NCBI GenBank assembly: GCA_003446775.1
Contig: DMCH01000128.1
Location: 17,372-23,186, forward strand
From: Chloroflexota bacterium
GTDB lineage: Bacteria > Chloroflexota > Dormibacteria > Dormibacterales > Dormibacteraceae
Length of the DNA: 5,815 nt
Direction of reading: 5' to 3'
Shown here piece by piece: positions 1 through 5,815 of the stretch. The first letter of the stretch is position 1; each line of letters starts with the position of its first letter. Position numbers and translations under genes: made by a program. Below the pieces are notes generated by a model. The model was not told the DNA's origin, ran no database searches, and saw only the letters and a list, made by a program, of their open reading frames with translations.

Positions 1-1016
1 GGCTCGTCGAGCAGGAGCGGGAGCTTCGGGATGAGGTCGAGCAGCATCGAGGGCTCGAGAGTCAGCTCGTGGTGGTCGGTGCCGAGATGCTTGGCCACCT
101 GGCGCGCATAACGCGATTCGTCGAATGAGCGCTCGGCAAATCCGACCGAGAAGCTCTTCACGTCGCCGCCCACCTGGGACATCATCGCGGTCACAGCGCT
201 GGAGTCGATCCCGCCCGAAAGGAACACGCCGAGCGGGACATCGCTGATGAGCTCCTTGCGCACCGACTCGCGGAGCACGGCGCGCAGCTCTTCGCAACGC
301 TCCTCGAGGCGGGGCCTCCGCGACCCGGCTCCCTCCTCGCCGAGCGTCGGAGACCAGTAGCGGTGAAGCCGATGGATGCCGCTGCCCAGCCACCACTCCA
401 GCGTGTGGGCGGGCGGGAGCTTGCTGATGCCTCGCACGATGCTGCGCGGAGAGGGCACGTACTCCAGGGCGAGGTACTCGTCGAGGGCGACGGGGTCGAG
501 CTCTCTTCGTAAGCCAGGGTCGCAAAGCAGCGCCTTCAGCTCGGAGGCGAACACGAGCCGGCGGCCGTCGACGGCGTAGTGCAGCGGCTTGATGCCCATG
601 CGGTCGCGAGCCAGCAACACCCGCCCCCGCCGAAGGTCGAGCACCGCGAACGCGAACATCCCGTTCAAGCGCTCGACGACCGCCTCTCCCCACTCCTCGT
701 AACCGTGAACGAGCACCTCGGTGTCGGACTGGGTGGTGAACGAATGGCCGGCCGCCGCCAGCAGCTTGCGCAACTCGAGATGGTTGTAGATCTCACCGTT
801 CTGCACGACCCAGACCTTCGAGTCCTCGTTGTGGATGGGCTGGTGGCCACCCTCGACGTCGATGATCGAGAGGCGGCGCATACCGAGGGTCACGACGTCG
901 AGGTGGACGCTCCCGTAGTCATCCGGACCTCGGTGGACCATGGCCGCGCACATGCGTCCGACCAGCTCGCGGCCCTCGGCCGGTTCGCCGCCGGCGACCC
1001 CGCAGATCCCGCACAT
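1..1016 (-). CDS. asnB: Glutamine-hydrolysing asparagine synthase, AsnB type (N-terminal 338 residues; C-terminus beyond window edge)
   Basis: This family converts aspartate, glutamine and ATP to asparagine in the cytoplasm. Hand translation of the minus strand stays open from the ATG at 1016 to the left edge. It begins MCGICGVAGG, so Cys2 is the N-terminal nucleophile of the class II glutaminase domain (about residues 1-200), which fixes the start. The domain also shows HRGPDD (28-33), RRLSIID (47-53), NGEIYN (73-78) and SDTEV (97-101). The synthetase domain begins around 235 and carries the PPi-loop SGGIDSS (267-273). The window ends inside LLDEP (335-339), which normally continues into the aspartate-binding region. 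About 260-300 residues should be missing compared with the usual 600-640. The start codon directly follows the stop of the GT2 gene and has no clear Shine-Dalgarno, so translation probably depends on re-initiation. AsnB paralogues in glycan loci often amidate sugars or peptides instead of aspartate, so the substrate is uncertain. Confidence 0.95.
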   Translation of the reverse strand, partial: MCGICGVAGGEPAEGRELVGRMCAAMVHRGPDDYGSVHLDVVTLGMRRLSIIDVEGGHQPIHNEDSKVWVVQNGEIYNHLELRKLLAAAGHSFTTQSDTEVLVHGYEEWGEAVVERLNGMFAFAVLDLRRGRVLLARDRMGIKPLHYAVDGRRLVFASELKALLCDPGLRRELDPVALDEYLALEYVPSPRSIVRGISKLPPAHTLEWWLGSGIHRLHRYWSPTLGEEGAGSRRPRLEERCEELRAVLRESVRKELISDVPLGVFLSGGIDSSAVTAMMSQVGGDVKSFSVGFAERSFDESRYARQVAKHLGTDHHELTLEPSMLLDLIPKLPLLLDE

Positions 1017-1019
1017 CTA
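1014..1019 (-). promoter_or_regulatory. Stop-start junction (TAGATG) between the GT2 gene and asnB
   Basis: On the minus strand the TAG stop of the GT2 gene (1019-1017) is followed with no gap by the ATG of asnB (1016-1014). The start is secure because Cys2 must follow the initiator Met. No GGAG-like sequence lies at normal spacing; the nearest purine-rich stretch is about 30 bases upstream. Re-initiation by the ribosome finishing the GT2 gene is the simplest reading, which would tie AsnB output to GT2 translation. Confidence 0.6.
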
Positions 1020-2078
1020 TTTGCTACGAGTGCGGACCGCCGGTCTCCCATTCGTCGCCTTGACCCCCTCTACCCTTCGGGGAGAGGGTTGGGGAGCGGG
1101 GCGTGAGCTGCCCTTGCCGCCCTCGATCACCTCGCGCACGACATACACGGACTTGCCCTGCGACTCGTGATACGTCCGTATCGAGAGCTCGGCCAGCAAG
1201 CCCATCAGGATGAACTGCACGCCCACGATCGCCAGGAAGACTGCGAGCAGCAGAAGCGGGTTGTTGTGCGCGTACGGATACGGCGGCAGGAGCTTCTGGA
1301 TGATGACGACGGCCGCGAAGACCAGCGCGAGCGCCCACAGGCCGAAGGCGGCGAAGCCAAAGAAGTAGATGGGTTTGGTCGAGTAGCTGCCCAGGAGCTT
1401 GACGGTGACCAGGTCCAGGAGCACGCGTGAGGTGCGCGCGAGCGAGTACTTCGAGCGCCCGAACACTCTCTGCCGATGATTGACCGGCAGCTCGGTGATG
1501 CGAGCGCCCACCCACGACGCGTACACCGGGATGAAGCGATGCATCTCGCCGTAGAGCTTCACGTCCTGGATCACCTCGCGGCGGTAAGCCTTGAGCGTGC
1601 ACCCGAAATCGTTCAGCGGAACGCGCGTGACGCGGGCGATGATCCAGTTGGCGATCTTCGAGGGCAGCACCCGAGAGGCGTCGTCCTTGCGGTCCCGGCG
1701 CCAGCCACTGACCACGTCATACCCCTCGTCTATCAGGTCGAGCAGCCGGGGGATGTCGTGCGGGTCGTTCTGCATGTCGCCATCCATGAAGACGACGATC
1801 TCCCCGCGGCTGTTGTCGATCCCGGCCTGCACGGCGGCGGTCTGGCCGAAGTTGCGGCGGAAGCTGACCACCCGCACGTGGGAGTCGTGGAGCGCGAGCT
1901 GGGCCATCTTCTCGGTGCCGCCGTCGCGGCTGCCGTCGTCGATGTAGACGATCTCGTACGAGACATCAAGTCCCTCGAGAACCCCCTTGAGCTCGTCGTG
2001 CAGCGGCTCGATGCTCTCGGATTCGTTGTAGACGAGCACCACCACGGACAGTCGAGGATCGGCCATTTTTCCAATCAT
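1017..2078 (-). CDS. GT2 polyprenyl-phosphate glycosyltransferase (DPM1/GtrB/ArnC-like) with two C-terminal membrane helices
   Basis: The enzyme probably transfers a sugar from a nucleotide donor to a polyprenyl phosphate on the cytoplasmic face of the membrane. The GT-A fold starts with LSVVVLVYNE (10-19) and IDDGS (46-50). It continues with RRNFGQTAAVQAG (74-86), the metal-binding DGDMQNDP (99-106, D99 and D101), NDFGCTLKAYRR (156-167) and RVFGRSKYS (204-212). Two hydrophobic segments follow at about 237-260 and 275-298, the usual layout of GtrB/DPM1-like enzymes of 310-330 residues. The last ~30 residues (324-353) are a Pro/Arg/Ser-rich tail created partly by the palindrome at 1061-1107. 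The ATG at 2078 overlaps the upstream stop as ATGA. A second ATG at 2066, giving MADPRLSVV, has a GGA a few bases upstream and may be the true start. The donor sugar (mannose, glucose, aminoarabinose or other) cannot be read from the sequence. Confidence 0.92.
   Translation of the reverse strand: MIGKMADPRLSVVVLVYNESESIEPLHDELKGVLEGLDVSYEIVYIDDGSRDGGTEKMAQLALHDSHVRVVSFRRNFGQTAAVQAGIDNSRGEIVVFMDGDMQNDPHDIPRLLDLIDEGYDVVSGWRRDRKDDASRVLPSKIANWIIARVTRVPLNDFGCTLKAYRREVIQDVKLYGEMHRFIPVYASWVGARITELPVNHRQRVFGRSKYSLARTSRVLLDLVTVKLLGSYSTKPIYFFGFAAFGLWALALVFAAVVIIQKLLPPYPYAHNNPLLLLAVFLAIVGVQFILMGLLAELSIRTYHESQGKSVYVVREVIEGGKGSSRPAPQPSPRRVEGVKATNGRPAVRTRSK
1061..1107. repeat. GC-rich REP-like palindromic element inside the GT2 gene
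   Basis: Bases 1066-1071 (CCCTCT) pair with 1083-1088 (AGAGGG), and 1073-1075 (CCC) pair with 1080-1082 (GGG). This leaves one unpaired A at 1072 and a TTCG loop at 1076-1079, giving a nine-pair hairpin. A C/G-rich arm follows to 1107. The pattern resembles dispersed palindromes that recur in high-GC bacterial genomes and, when translated, give tails such as PQPSPRRVEG (here residues 329-338 of the GT2 protein). Only one copy lies in this window, so its status as a repeat rests on recognition of the pattern. No T-run follows on either strand, so it does not look like an intrinsic terminator. It lies 50 bases before the asnB start on the minus-strand mRNA. Confidence 0.6.
2075..2078 (-). promoter_or_regulatory. 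ATGA overlap coupling the GT-C and GT2 genes
   Basis: On the minus strand the GT2 ATG (2078-2076) overlaps the GT-C stop TGA (2077-2075). This overlap is a common sign of translational coupling within an operon and suits a donor-making enzyme and the transferase that uses it. If the GT2 start is really the ATG at 2066, the two genes do not overlap but stay within about ten bases. Confidence 0.65.
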
Positions 2079-3523
2079 GGCGGACTCGGCGAGAAGGTGG
2101 CGACGCAGATCGTGTTGAAGCAGTCGTAGCGGCGCAGGTCGTACCCGGACGGCGGGACCGGCAGCTTATGGCCGGCATCGTCCACCCAGTAAATGGTGCC
2201 TCCCTGCTGGATCGTGCTCGCCGGAAAGTCCGGCGTGAGCGCGTTGGGTGGGTACGCAGCCGTGCCCCAAAACCAGGCGATGTGGTGGGCCACCACCTGC
2301 GTATGAGCACGCTCGTCCGCATCACCGTAATAAAGAAGGAGGAGATAGTCCCCGGCCGACGCCCAGATGAAATCGTTCTCATTGAAGCGCGGCTCGAGGT
2401 ATGCCGTCAGGGCGGGCGTGTCGGGGTGCGTGATCGCGACCGAGAACGCGGCCGTGGGCGCTACGAGCGCAATCACCACGAGCACCCGGATGAACAGTCG
2501 ATTCAGTCCGGCGATCCCGACCGCCAGCAGAGCGAAGAGCGGCCCCCACAGGACGCCGGCGTACCGCGCCTCGAGGATCGGGTGCCAGATGCTGGCGGCG
2601 GCGAGCAAGCCCACCGGCACGGCGCCGCACAGGGCGATGAAACCGAAAGCGCCGTCAAGGCGCTTGCGAGCCCGAAGCAAAATGAACGCGCACACCAATC
2701 CGGCCACGACCGCCAGGAGCTGGACGGCCTGAATCGCGAGCTTGCCCACGGTGCCCGGTTCGATCGCAGGCCCGGACAGGAACTGGGCCAGCGTGCCACT
2801 GACGCTGATCACGTTCAAGGGCGGAATCCAGAAAGGGGTCTCGGCATGCCTGAACTGGGGCGCCGCGTACACGAGCCACGGGACCAGCGCGGCCAATGCC
2901 AGCCCCGACACGCCGGCTGCCGTGGCCACCGTCCGCCAGGGCGAGTGCAGCGCCAGTCGAAGGGCGATGAGCTGCGCGGGAATCGCGAGAATCACGAAGT
3001 ACTGGGTGTAGAGCCCGAGCAGCATAGCCACCCCATAGACCGCCCACCGCAGCGCCGTGCCGCGCTCGGCTGCCCGCCACAACGCCAGCGTCGAGACCGC
3101 CACCAGGGTCGTTGCCATCGCGTACATGCGCGCGTCGCGACCACTCATCACGAGCGCCGGCACGAGTGCGAATATCGCGGCGGCCCACAACCCACCTCGG
3201 TCGCCGGCGCAGCGCCGTCCCAGAGCAGCTCCAACCGGAACGATCAGCGTGCCCGCGATCGCCGATGTCAAGCGGAGCGCCGTCGGGGTCTGCCCCAGGA
3301 AAGAAATCGAGATGTGGGTCAGCAAGTAGCTGAGCGGCGGCGCTGAGTCGTTGTGAATCGCGTCGAGCATCCCCGCGATGCCGCGCTGCTCGACCACGGC
3401 TGTGAAGGCTTCGTCACGCCAGATCGGTTCGTGGTTCAGCCAGAGAACGCGCACCGCCAGGCCGACCGCAGTCAGCAGCACGACGCCGCGCGCATAGGCG
3501 CTCCGCACGACAGGGTTATCCAC
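2075..3523 (-). CDS. GT-C membrane glycosyltransferase (GT39/ArnT/PMT-like), 482 residues
   Basis: Enzymes of this fold use polyprenyl-phosphate-linked sugars as donors and glycosylate lipids, polysaccharides or proteins on the outer face of the cytoplasmic membrane. The protein has about ten hydrophobic segments, starting at residues 12-29. The first external loop holds WRDEAFT (35-41), with the acidic pair D37-E38 expected at the GT-C active site. Next come SAPPLSYLL (60-68), equivalent to the HPPLYY-type motif, and GRDARMYAM (128-136), also typical of this family. The C-terminal part from about 365 is mainly non-membrane and includes two close cysteines (C468, C473) that could form a disulfide. 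The start is GTG at 3523 with AGGG five bases upstream (3532-3529). The gene overlaps the GT2 gene by four bases, and that enzyme is the natural supplier of its lipid-linked donor. The acceptor is unknown. Confidence 0.88.
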   Translation of the reverse strand: MDNPVVRSAYARGVVLLTAVGLAVRVLWLNHEPIWRDEAFTAVVEQRGIAGMLDAIHNDSAPPLSYLLTHISISFLGQTPTALRLTSAIAGTLIVPVGAALGRRCAGDRGGLWAAAIFALVPALVMSGRDARMYAMATTLVAVSTLALWRAAERGTALRWAVYGVAMLLGLYTQYFVILAIPAQLIALRLALHSPWRTVATAAGVSGLALAALVPWLVYAAPQFRHAETPFWIPPLNVISVSGTLAQFLSGPAIEPGTVGKLAIQAVQLLAVVAGLVCAFILLRARKRLDGAFGFIALCGAVPVGLLAAASIWHPILEARYAGVLWGPLFALLAVGIAGLNRLFIRVLVVIALVAPTAAFSVAITHPDTPALTAYLEPRFNENDFIWASAGDYLLLLYYGDADERAHTQVVAHHIAWFWGTAAYPPNALTPDFPASTIQQGGTIYWVDDAGHKLPVPPSGYDLRRYDCFNTICVATFSPSPP

Positions 3524-3551
3524 GTCGGCCCTATTCTCCAGGGATTCTGAG
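3524..3551. promoter_or_regulatory. 28-base divergent intergenic gap carrying ribosome binding sites for both strands
   Basis: This is the only non-coding space between the divergent GT-C genes. For the minus gene, AGGG at 3532-3529 lies five bases before its GTG; TGGAG at 3540-3536 is a second, more distant candidate. For the plus gene, AGGGA at 3540-3544 lies seven bases before its GTG at 3552. The gap is too short for two separate sigma-70 promoters with leaders, so any promoters must extend into the 5' coding ends. No convincing -35/-10 pair is visible; TATTCT at 3532-3537 has no good partner. Confidence 0.5.
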
Positions 3552-5030
3552 GTGGCCTTGATTGCGCAGTCTCGCCTTCCAACGCGGTTGCTGCTGGCCG
3601 CAGCAGTGCTCGCCGTCCTGGCCTGCGCCGCGGCAGCCAGGCTGGTGCCGCTGCTCCACGGGCAGCCCGGCGGGCTCTATCCCGATGAGGCCTCCGAGGG
3701 GATCTCAGCGCTTCGCATCCTGGCTGATCCGGCCTACCGGCCGGTATTCATCGACGAGAACGGAGGGCGGGAAGCCCTCTTTGCATATCTGGTCGCGATC
3801 ACATTTCACTTCTTCACGGGGCCAACGGTGGTCGGCATCCGCGCCACCTCGACTCTGGTCGGGCTGGCGGGGATCGCGGCCGCGTGGCCGCTGCTGCGGA
3901 GATATGGCGTTGTCGCCGCCCTGGCCGGAATCGCATGGATGGCGGGGTCGCCTTGGCTCATCGCGACTTCGGTTCTGGGACTGCGCAACGGCCTGACGGT
4001 CCCATTTGCAGGGCTCGCTGCGGCCGCCCTGCTGGTGTGGTCTGACCGCCCGGGCCGGCGCTTTGCGTTTCTCGCCGGCTTTGCGGCGGGAGCCGGGTTG
4101 TGGACGTACCAGCCTCTGAAGTTGACTCCCCTGCTGGTTGCGGCCTGGCTGCTGTGGCTCAGACGCGTCGATCGCCCGCTCTTCGACAGCCTATGGGCCG
4201 GCCGGTTCTGGTTCGTATTCGGATACGTAGTGGCCGCGGCACCCTACCTGTGGACCATGGTCACCGACCCGCTCAACTATTTCGGACGCATCGCGGGCGT
4301 GTCGCCGGTCAGTCCCGGCATGCCTCACACGACCCTGCTCACACACAGCCTCCAGACGCTGGGCATGTTCTTCGTCGCCGGCGATCCCAACCCGCGTCAC
4401 GACATTTCCGGCCTTCCGGTGCTGCTGTGGCCTCTGCCTCTGCTGGCGGCTCTTGGCCTGTGGCGCCTGGTCCGTGAGCGCCGGGACCGCGTGTCCGCGC
4501 TGGTGCTGATCGGGCTGGGCGTCTATCTGTTACCGCCCCTGTACGCGGTAGAGGGCGGCGCGCCCCACCTGCAGAGGAGCCTCGCCCTCGCCCCGTACGT
4601 CGCCGCGCTGGTCGGGGTCGGCGTGGTCGAGGCGGTGCGGCTGGGGCGCCGCGCGGGACGCGGCTATGCGGCCGCCGCCGCCGCCGCGTGCGCCGTCGCA
4701 ATCATGCTCACCTGCGTTTACGCCGCTCTGGCATTCGCCTTCCGGCCCCTCTCCGAGCGATACGCGGCTTTCGACTTCCACACCGTGGCGCTGGCTGCGG
4801 CCGGCGCCCAGCCGAACACTGTGGTGATCGTCAACCCGTATGACGCACAAGCCGTGCGCTTCCTCGACGGGCCCACCGTTCCAATCCTCGCGCCAGGCTC
4901 ACAGGCCCCGCCCGGCTTCGGCCTGGCCGCGTTGAACCTCAACGACCTGCCGCCGGACGTCCGTGCGTCGGCCACGGTGTACGCGCGAGATCCCAACGGC
5001 GATCCGGCCGTCTGGGTCGTGCCCCCGTAG
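3552..5030 (+). CDS. Second GT-C membrane glycosyltransferase (GT39/PMT-like), 492 residues
   Basis: This is an integral membrane protein with about eleven hydrophobic segments, probably a polyprenyl-phosphate-sugar-dependent glycosyltransferase. After the first helix (12-30) the external loop carries LYPDEASEG (42-50), with the acidic pair D45-E46 of GT-C enzymes. GREALFAYL (72-80) stands where HPPL-type motifs normally sit, followed by the family-like VVGIRATSTLVG (93-104). Further motifs are SVLGLRNGL (140-148) and GLWTYQPLK (182-190). A last hydrophobic helix begins with a run of seven alanines (373-379, bases 4668-4688), and a soluble tail of about 95 residues ends the protein. It resembles the minus-strand GT-C in layout but not closely in sequence, so it is a distant paralogue and not a recent duplicate. 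The start is GTG with AGGGA seven bases upstream; TTG at 3558 is an alternative. There is no GT2 partner on this strand. Substrate and acceptor are unknown. Confidence 0.85.
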   Translation: MALIAQSRLPTRLLLAAAVLAVLACAAAARLVPLLHGQPGGLYPDEASEGISALRILADPAYRPVFIDENGGREALFAYLVAITFHFFTGPTVVGIRATSTLVGLAGIAAAWPLLRRYGVVAALAGIAWMAGSPWLIATSVLGLRNGLTVPFAGLAAAALLVWSDRPGRRFAFLAGFAAGAGLWTYQPLKLTPLLVAAWLLWLRRVDRPLFDSLWAGRFWFVFGYVVAAAPYLWTMVTDPLNYFGRIAGVSPVSPGMPHTTLLTHSLQTLGMFFVAGDPNPRHDISGLPVLLWPLPLLAALGLWRLVRERRDRVSALVLIGLGVYLLPPLYAVEGGAPHLQRSLALAPYVAALVGVGVVEAVRLGRRAGRGYAAAAAAACAVAIMLTCVYAALAFAFRPLSERYAAFDFHTVALAAAGAQPNTVVIVNPYDAQAVRFLDGPTVPILAPGSQAPPGFGLAALNLNDLPPDVRASATVYARDPNGDPAVWVVPP

Positions 5031-5047
5031 GCGCTCCTCGTACTCTT

Positions 5048-5052
5048 AGGGG
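5048..5052 (+). promoter_or_regulatory. Ribosome binding site of metH
   Basis: AGGGG lies five bases before the ATG at 5058, inside the 27-base gap after the GT-C stop. It supports this ATG as the start. No promoter or terminator is evident in the gap, so read-through from the GT-C gene is possible. Confidence 0.65.
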
Positions 5053-5057
5053 TCCAA

Positions 5058-5815
5058 ATGGCGACCGCCACCTCCGCACCCTCCTCCATCCGCGAGCGTC
5101 TCGATCGGCTGTTCAAGCAGCGGATCGTGATCTTCGACGGGTCGATTGGCGTGCTGCTGCAGAAGCAGGGCTTGACCGAAGAGGACTGGCGGGGCGAGCG
5201 GTTCCGCGACCACCCCAAGCTGCTCAAGAACAACGTCGACATCCTCAACCTGTCGCGACCGGACGTGGTCAGCCGCATCCACCGCGAGTACCTGGAGGCA
5301 GGCGCCGACCTGATCACGACGAACACATTCACGGCGACCCCGGTCTCGCAGGCGGACTATGGGCTCGAGGACCTGACCTACGAGATCAACGTCGCGGGCG
5401 CGCGGCTGGCGCGGTCGGCCGTTGACGCATACGAGAACAGGTTCGTGGCCGGCTCGCTCGGCCCCACCAACGTCACCCTTTCGCTTTCGCCGGATGTCGA
5501 CGATCCCGCGTATCGCGCCGTCACATTCGACCAGCTTCGTGACGGCTACGCCGTGGCCGCGCGCGGGCTGCGCGACGGAGGCGTCGACTTCCTTTTGATC
5601 GAGACGATCTTCGACACCCTCAACGCCAAGGCCGCGATCGCGGCCGTTAAAGAGGTGGCGCCGGAGCTGCCCCTCTTCATCTCGGTCACGATCGTCGATC
5701 GGAGCGGACGCAACCTCTCCGGCCAGACCGTCGAAGCCTGGTGGAACTCGATCGAGCACGCCGACCCCTTTGCCGCCGGCATCAACTGCTCGCTGGGCGC
5801 CACCGAGATGCGCCC
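5058..5815 (+). CDS. metH: Cobalamin-dependent methionine synthase MetH, homocysteine-binding domain (N-terminal 252 residues; rest beyond window edge)
   Basis: MetH moves a methyl group from methyltetrahydrofolate through cobalamin to homocysteine, making methionine in the cytoplasm. Hand translation from the ATG at 5058 stays open to the right edge and follows the MetH N-terminus closely. It shows IFDGSIG (25-31, usually DGGMG or DGAMG), RGERF, NNVDILNLSRPDVV, AGADLITTNTF, SLGPTN, SPDVDDP, LIETIFDTLNAKAA, SGQTVEAW and GINCSLG. C244 in the last motif is the first of three zinc ligands; the Cys-Cys pair lies beyond the window. RGERF and the long GPTN-to-TLNAKAA match favour full MetH over the shorter homocysteine methyltransferase/MTHFR fusions. 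Full MetH proteins are about 1,150-1,250 residues, so only a fifth is visible. Whether the cobalamin and reactivation domains are present cannot be judged. There is no cobalamin or SAM riboswitch in the 27-base leader. Confidence 0.94.
   Translation, partial: MATATSAPSSIRERLDRLFKQRIVIFDGSIGVLLQKQGLTEEDWRGERFRDHPKLLKNNVDILNLSRPDVVSRIHREYLEAGADLITTNTFTATPVSQADYGLEDLTYEINVAGARLARSAVDAYENRFVAGSLGPTNVTLSLSPDVDDPAYRAVTFDQLRDGYAVAARGLRDGGVDFLLIETIFDTLNAKAAIAAVKEVAPELPLFISVTIVDRSGRNLSGQTVEAWWNSIEHADPFAAGINCSLGATEMR

Noticed and set aside
1066..1088. Possible intrinsic terminator between the GT2 gene and asnB
   Set aside because: The hairpin is strong but is followed by no T-run on either strand, and it lies inside an open coding frame ahead of a gene on the same transcript.
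579..1106. 175-residue plus-strand open frame opposite asnB
   Set aside because: It is the shadow of the glutaminase domain of asnB, whose motifs are intact on the minus strand.
1476..2129. 217-residue plus-strand open frame opposite the GT2 gene
   Set aside because: The opposite strand encodes a motif-complete GT2 enzyme. This frame shows only His/Asp/Val-rich shadow composition.
2168..3346. 392-residue plus-strand open frame opposite the first GT-C gene
   Set aside because: It is antisense to a gene with clear GT-C motifs. Its product is a low-complexity Arg/Gln/His/Glu-rich string with no hydrophobic core or motif, as expected from the complement of a high-GC gene.
3490..3545. Sigma-70 promoter using TATTCT at 3532
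   Set aside because: No acceptable -35 hexamer lies at 16-18 bases, and the implied start would leave almost no leader before the GTG at 3552.
4668..4688. GCC repeat tract as a phase-variation microsatellite
   Set aside because: It is a trinucleotide run coding for seven alanines in a membrane helix. Length changes would not shift the frame, so on/off switching is unlikely.
5046..5759. 237-residue minus-strand open frame opposite metH
   Set aside because: The plus strand matches MetH throughout, and the antisense frame shows no motif.
1..5815. CRISPR arrays, tRNA or rRNA genes, insertion sequences, defence or phage genes
   Set aside because: There are no spaced direct repeats, no cloverleaf or rRNA-like stretches and no transposase or nuclease motifs. 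The window is covered by five metabolic or envelope genes with gaps under 30 bases.

Overview
The window is GC-rich (roughly two thirds G+C by eye) and almost fully coding. It holds five protein genes, two of them cut by the window edges, arranged as two divergent transcription units around a 28-base gap at 3524-3551. Bicistronic overlaps, GTG starts, strong third-position G/C and a GC-rich palindromic repeat point to a free-living, high-GC bacterium. Candidate groups are Chloroflexota-like or another uncultured soil or groundwater lineage. No marker here fixes the phylum, so this is a weak inference.

Left arm, minus strand, read from 3523 down to 1. First comes a multi-pass GT-C glycosyltransferase of the GT39/ArnT/PMT type. 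It overlaps by four bases (ATGA) a GT2 polyprenyl-phosphate-sugar synthase with a cytosolic catalytic domain and two C-terminal membrane helices. The stop codon of that gene directly abuts the ATG of a glutamine-dependent asparagine synthase (asnB), which runs off the left edge. The order and coupling suggest one operon. In a plausible scheme the GT2 enzyme loads a sugar on a polyprenyl phosphate, the GT-C enzyme uses that lipid-linked sugar outside the membrane, and the AsnB-type enzyme makes asparagine or amidates a glycan or peptide precursor. The acceptor and sugar cannot be read from the sequence. A 47-bp GC-rich palindromic element sits in frame in the tail of the GT2 gene and encodes a low-complexity Pro/Arg extension.

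Right arm, plus strand, read from 3552 to 5815. A second, divergent GT-C membrane glycosyltransferase is followed after 27 bases by the start of metH (cobalamin-dependent methionine synthase, homocysteine-binding domain), which runs off the right edge. The GT-C/metH neighbourhood does not suggest a shared pathway and may be mere adjacency.

No RNA genes, CRISPR arrays, insertion sequences, prophage genes or defence genes were found. No intergenic stretch exceeds 30 bases. The content is mostly ordinary cell-envelope glycosylation and amino-acid metabolism. The most notable points are the palindrome inside the GT2 gene, the very tight gene junctions, and the two back-to-back GT-C genes. I do not see a convincing novel system.
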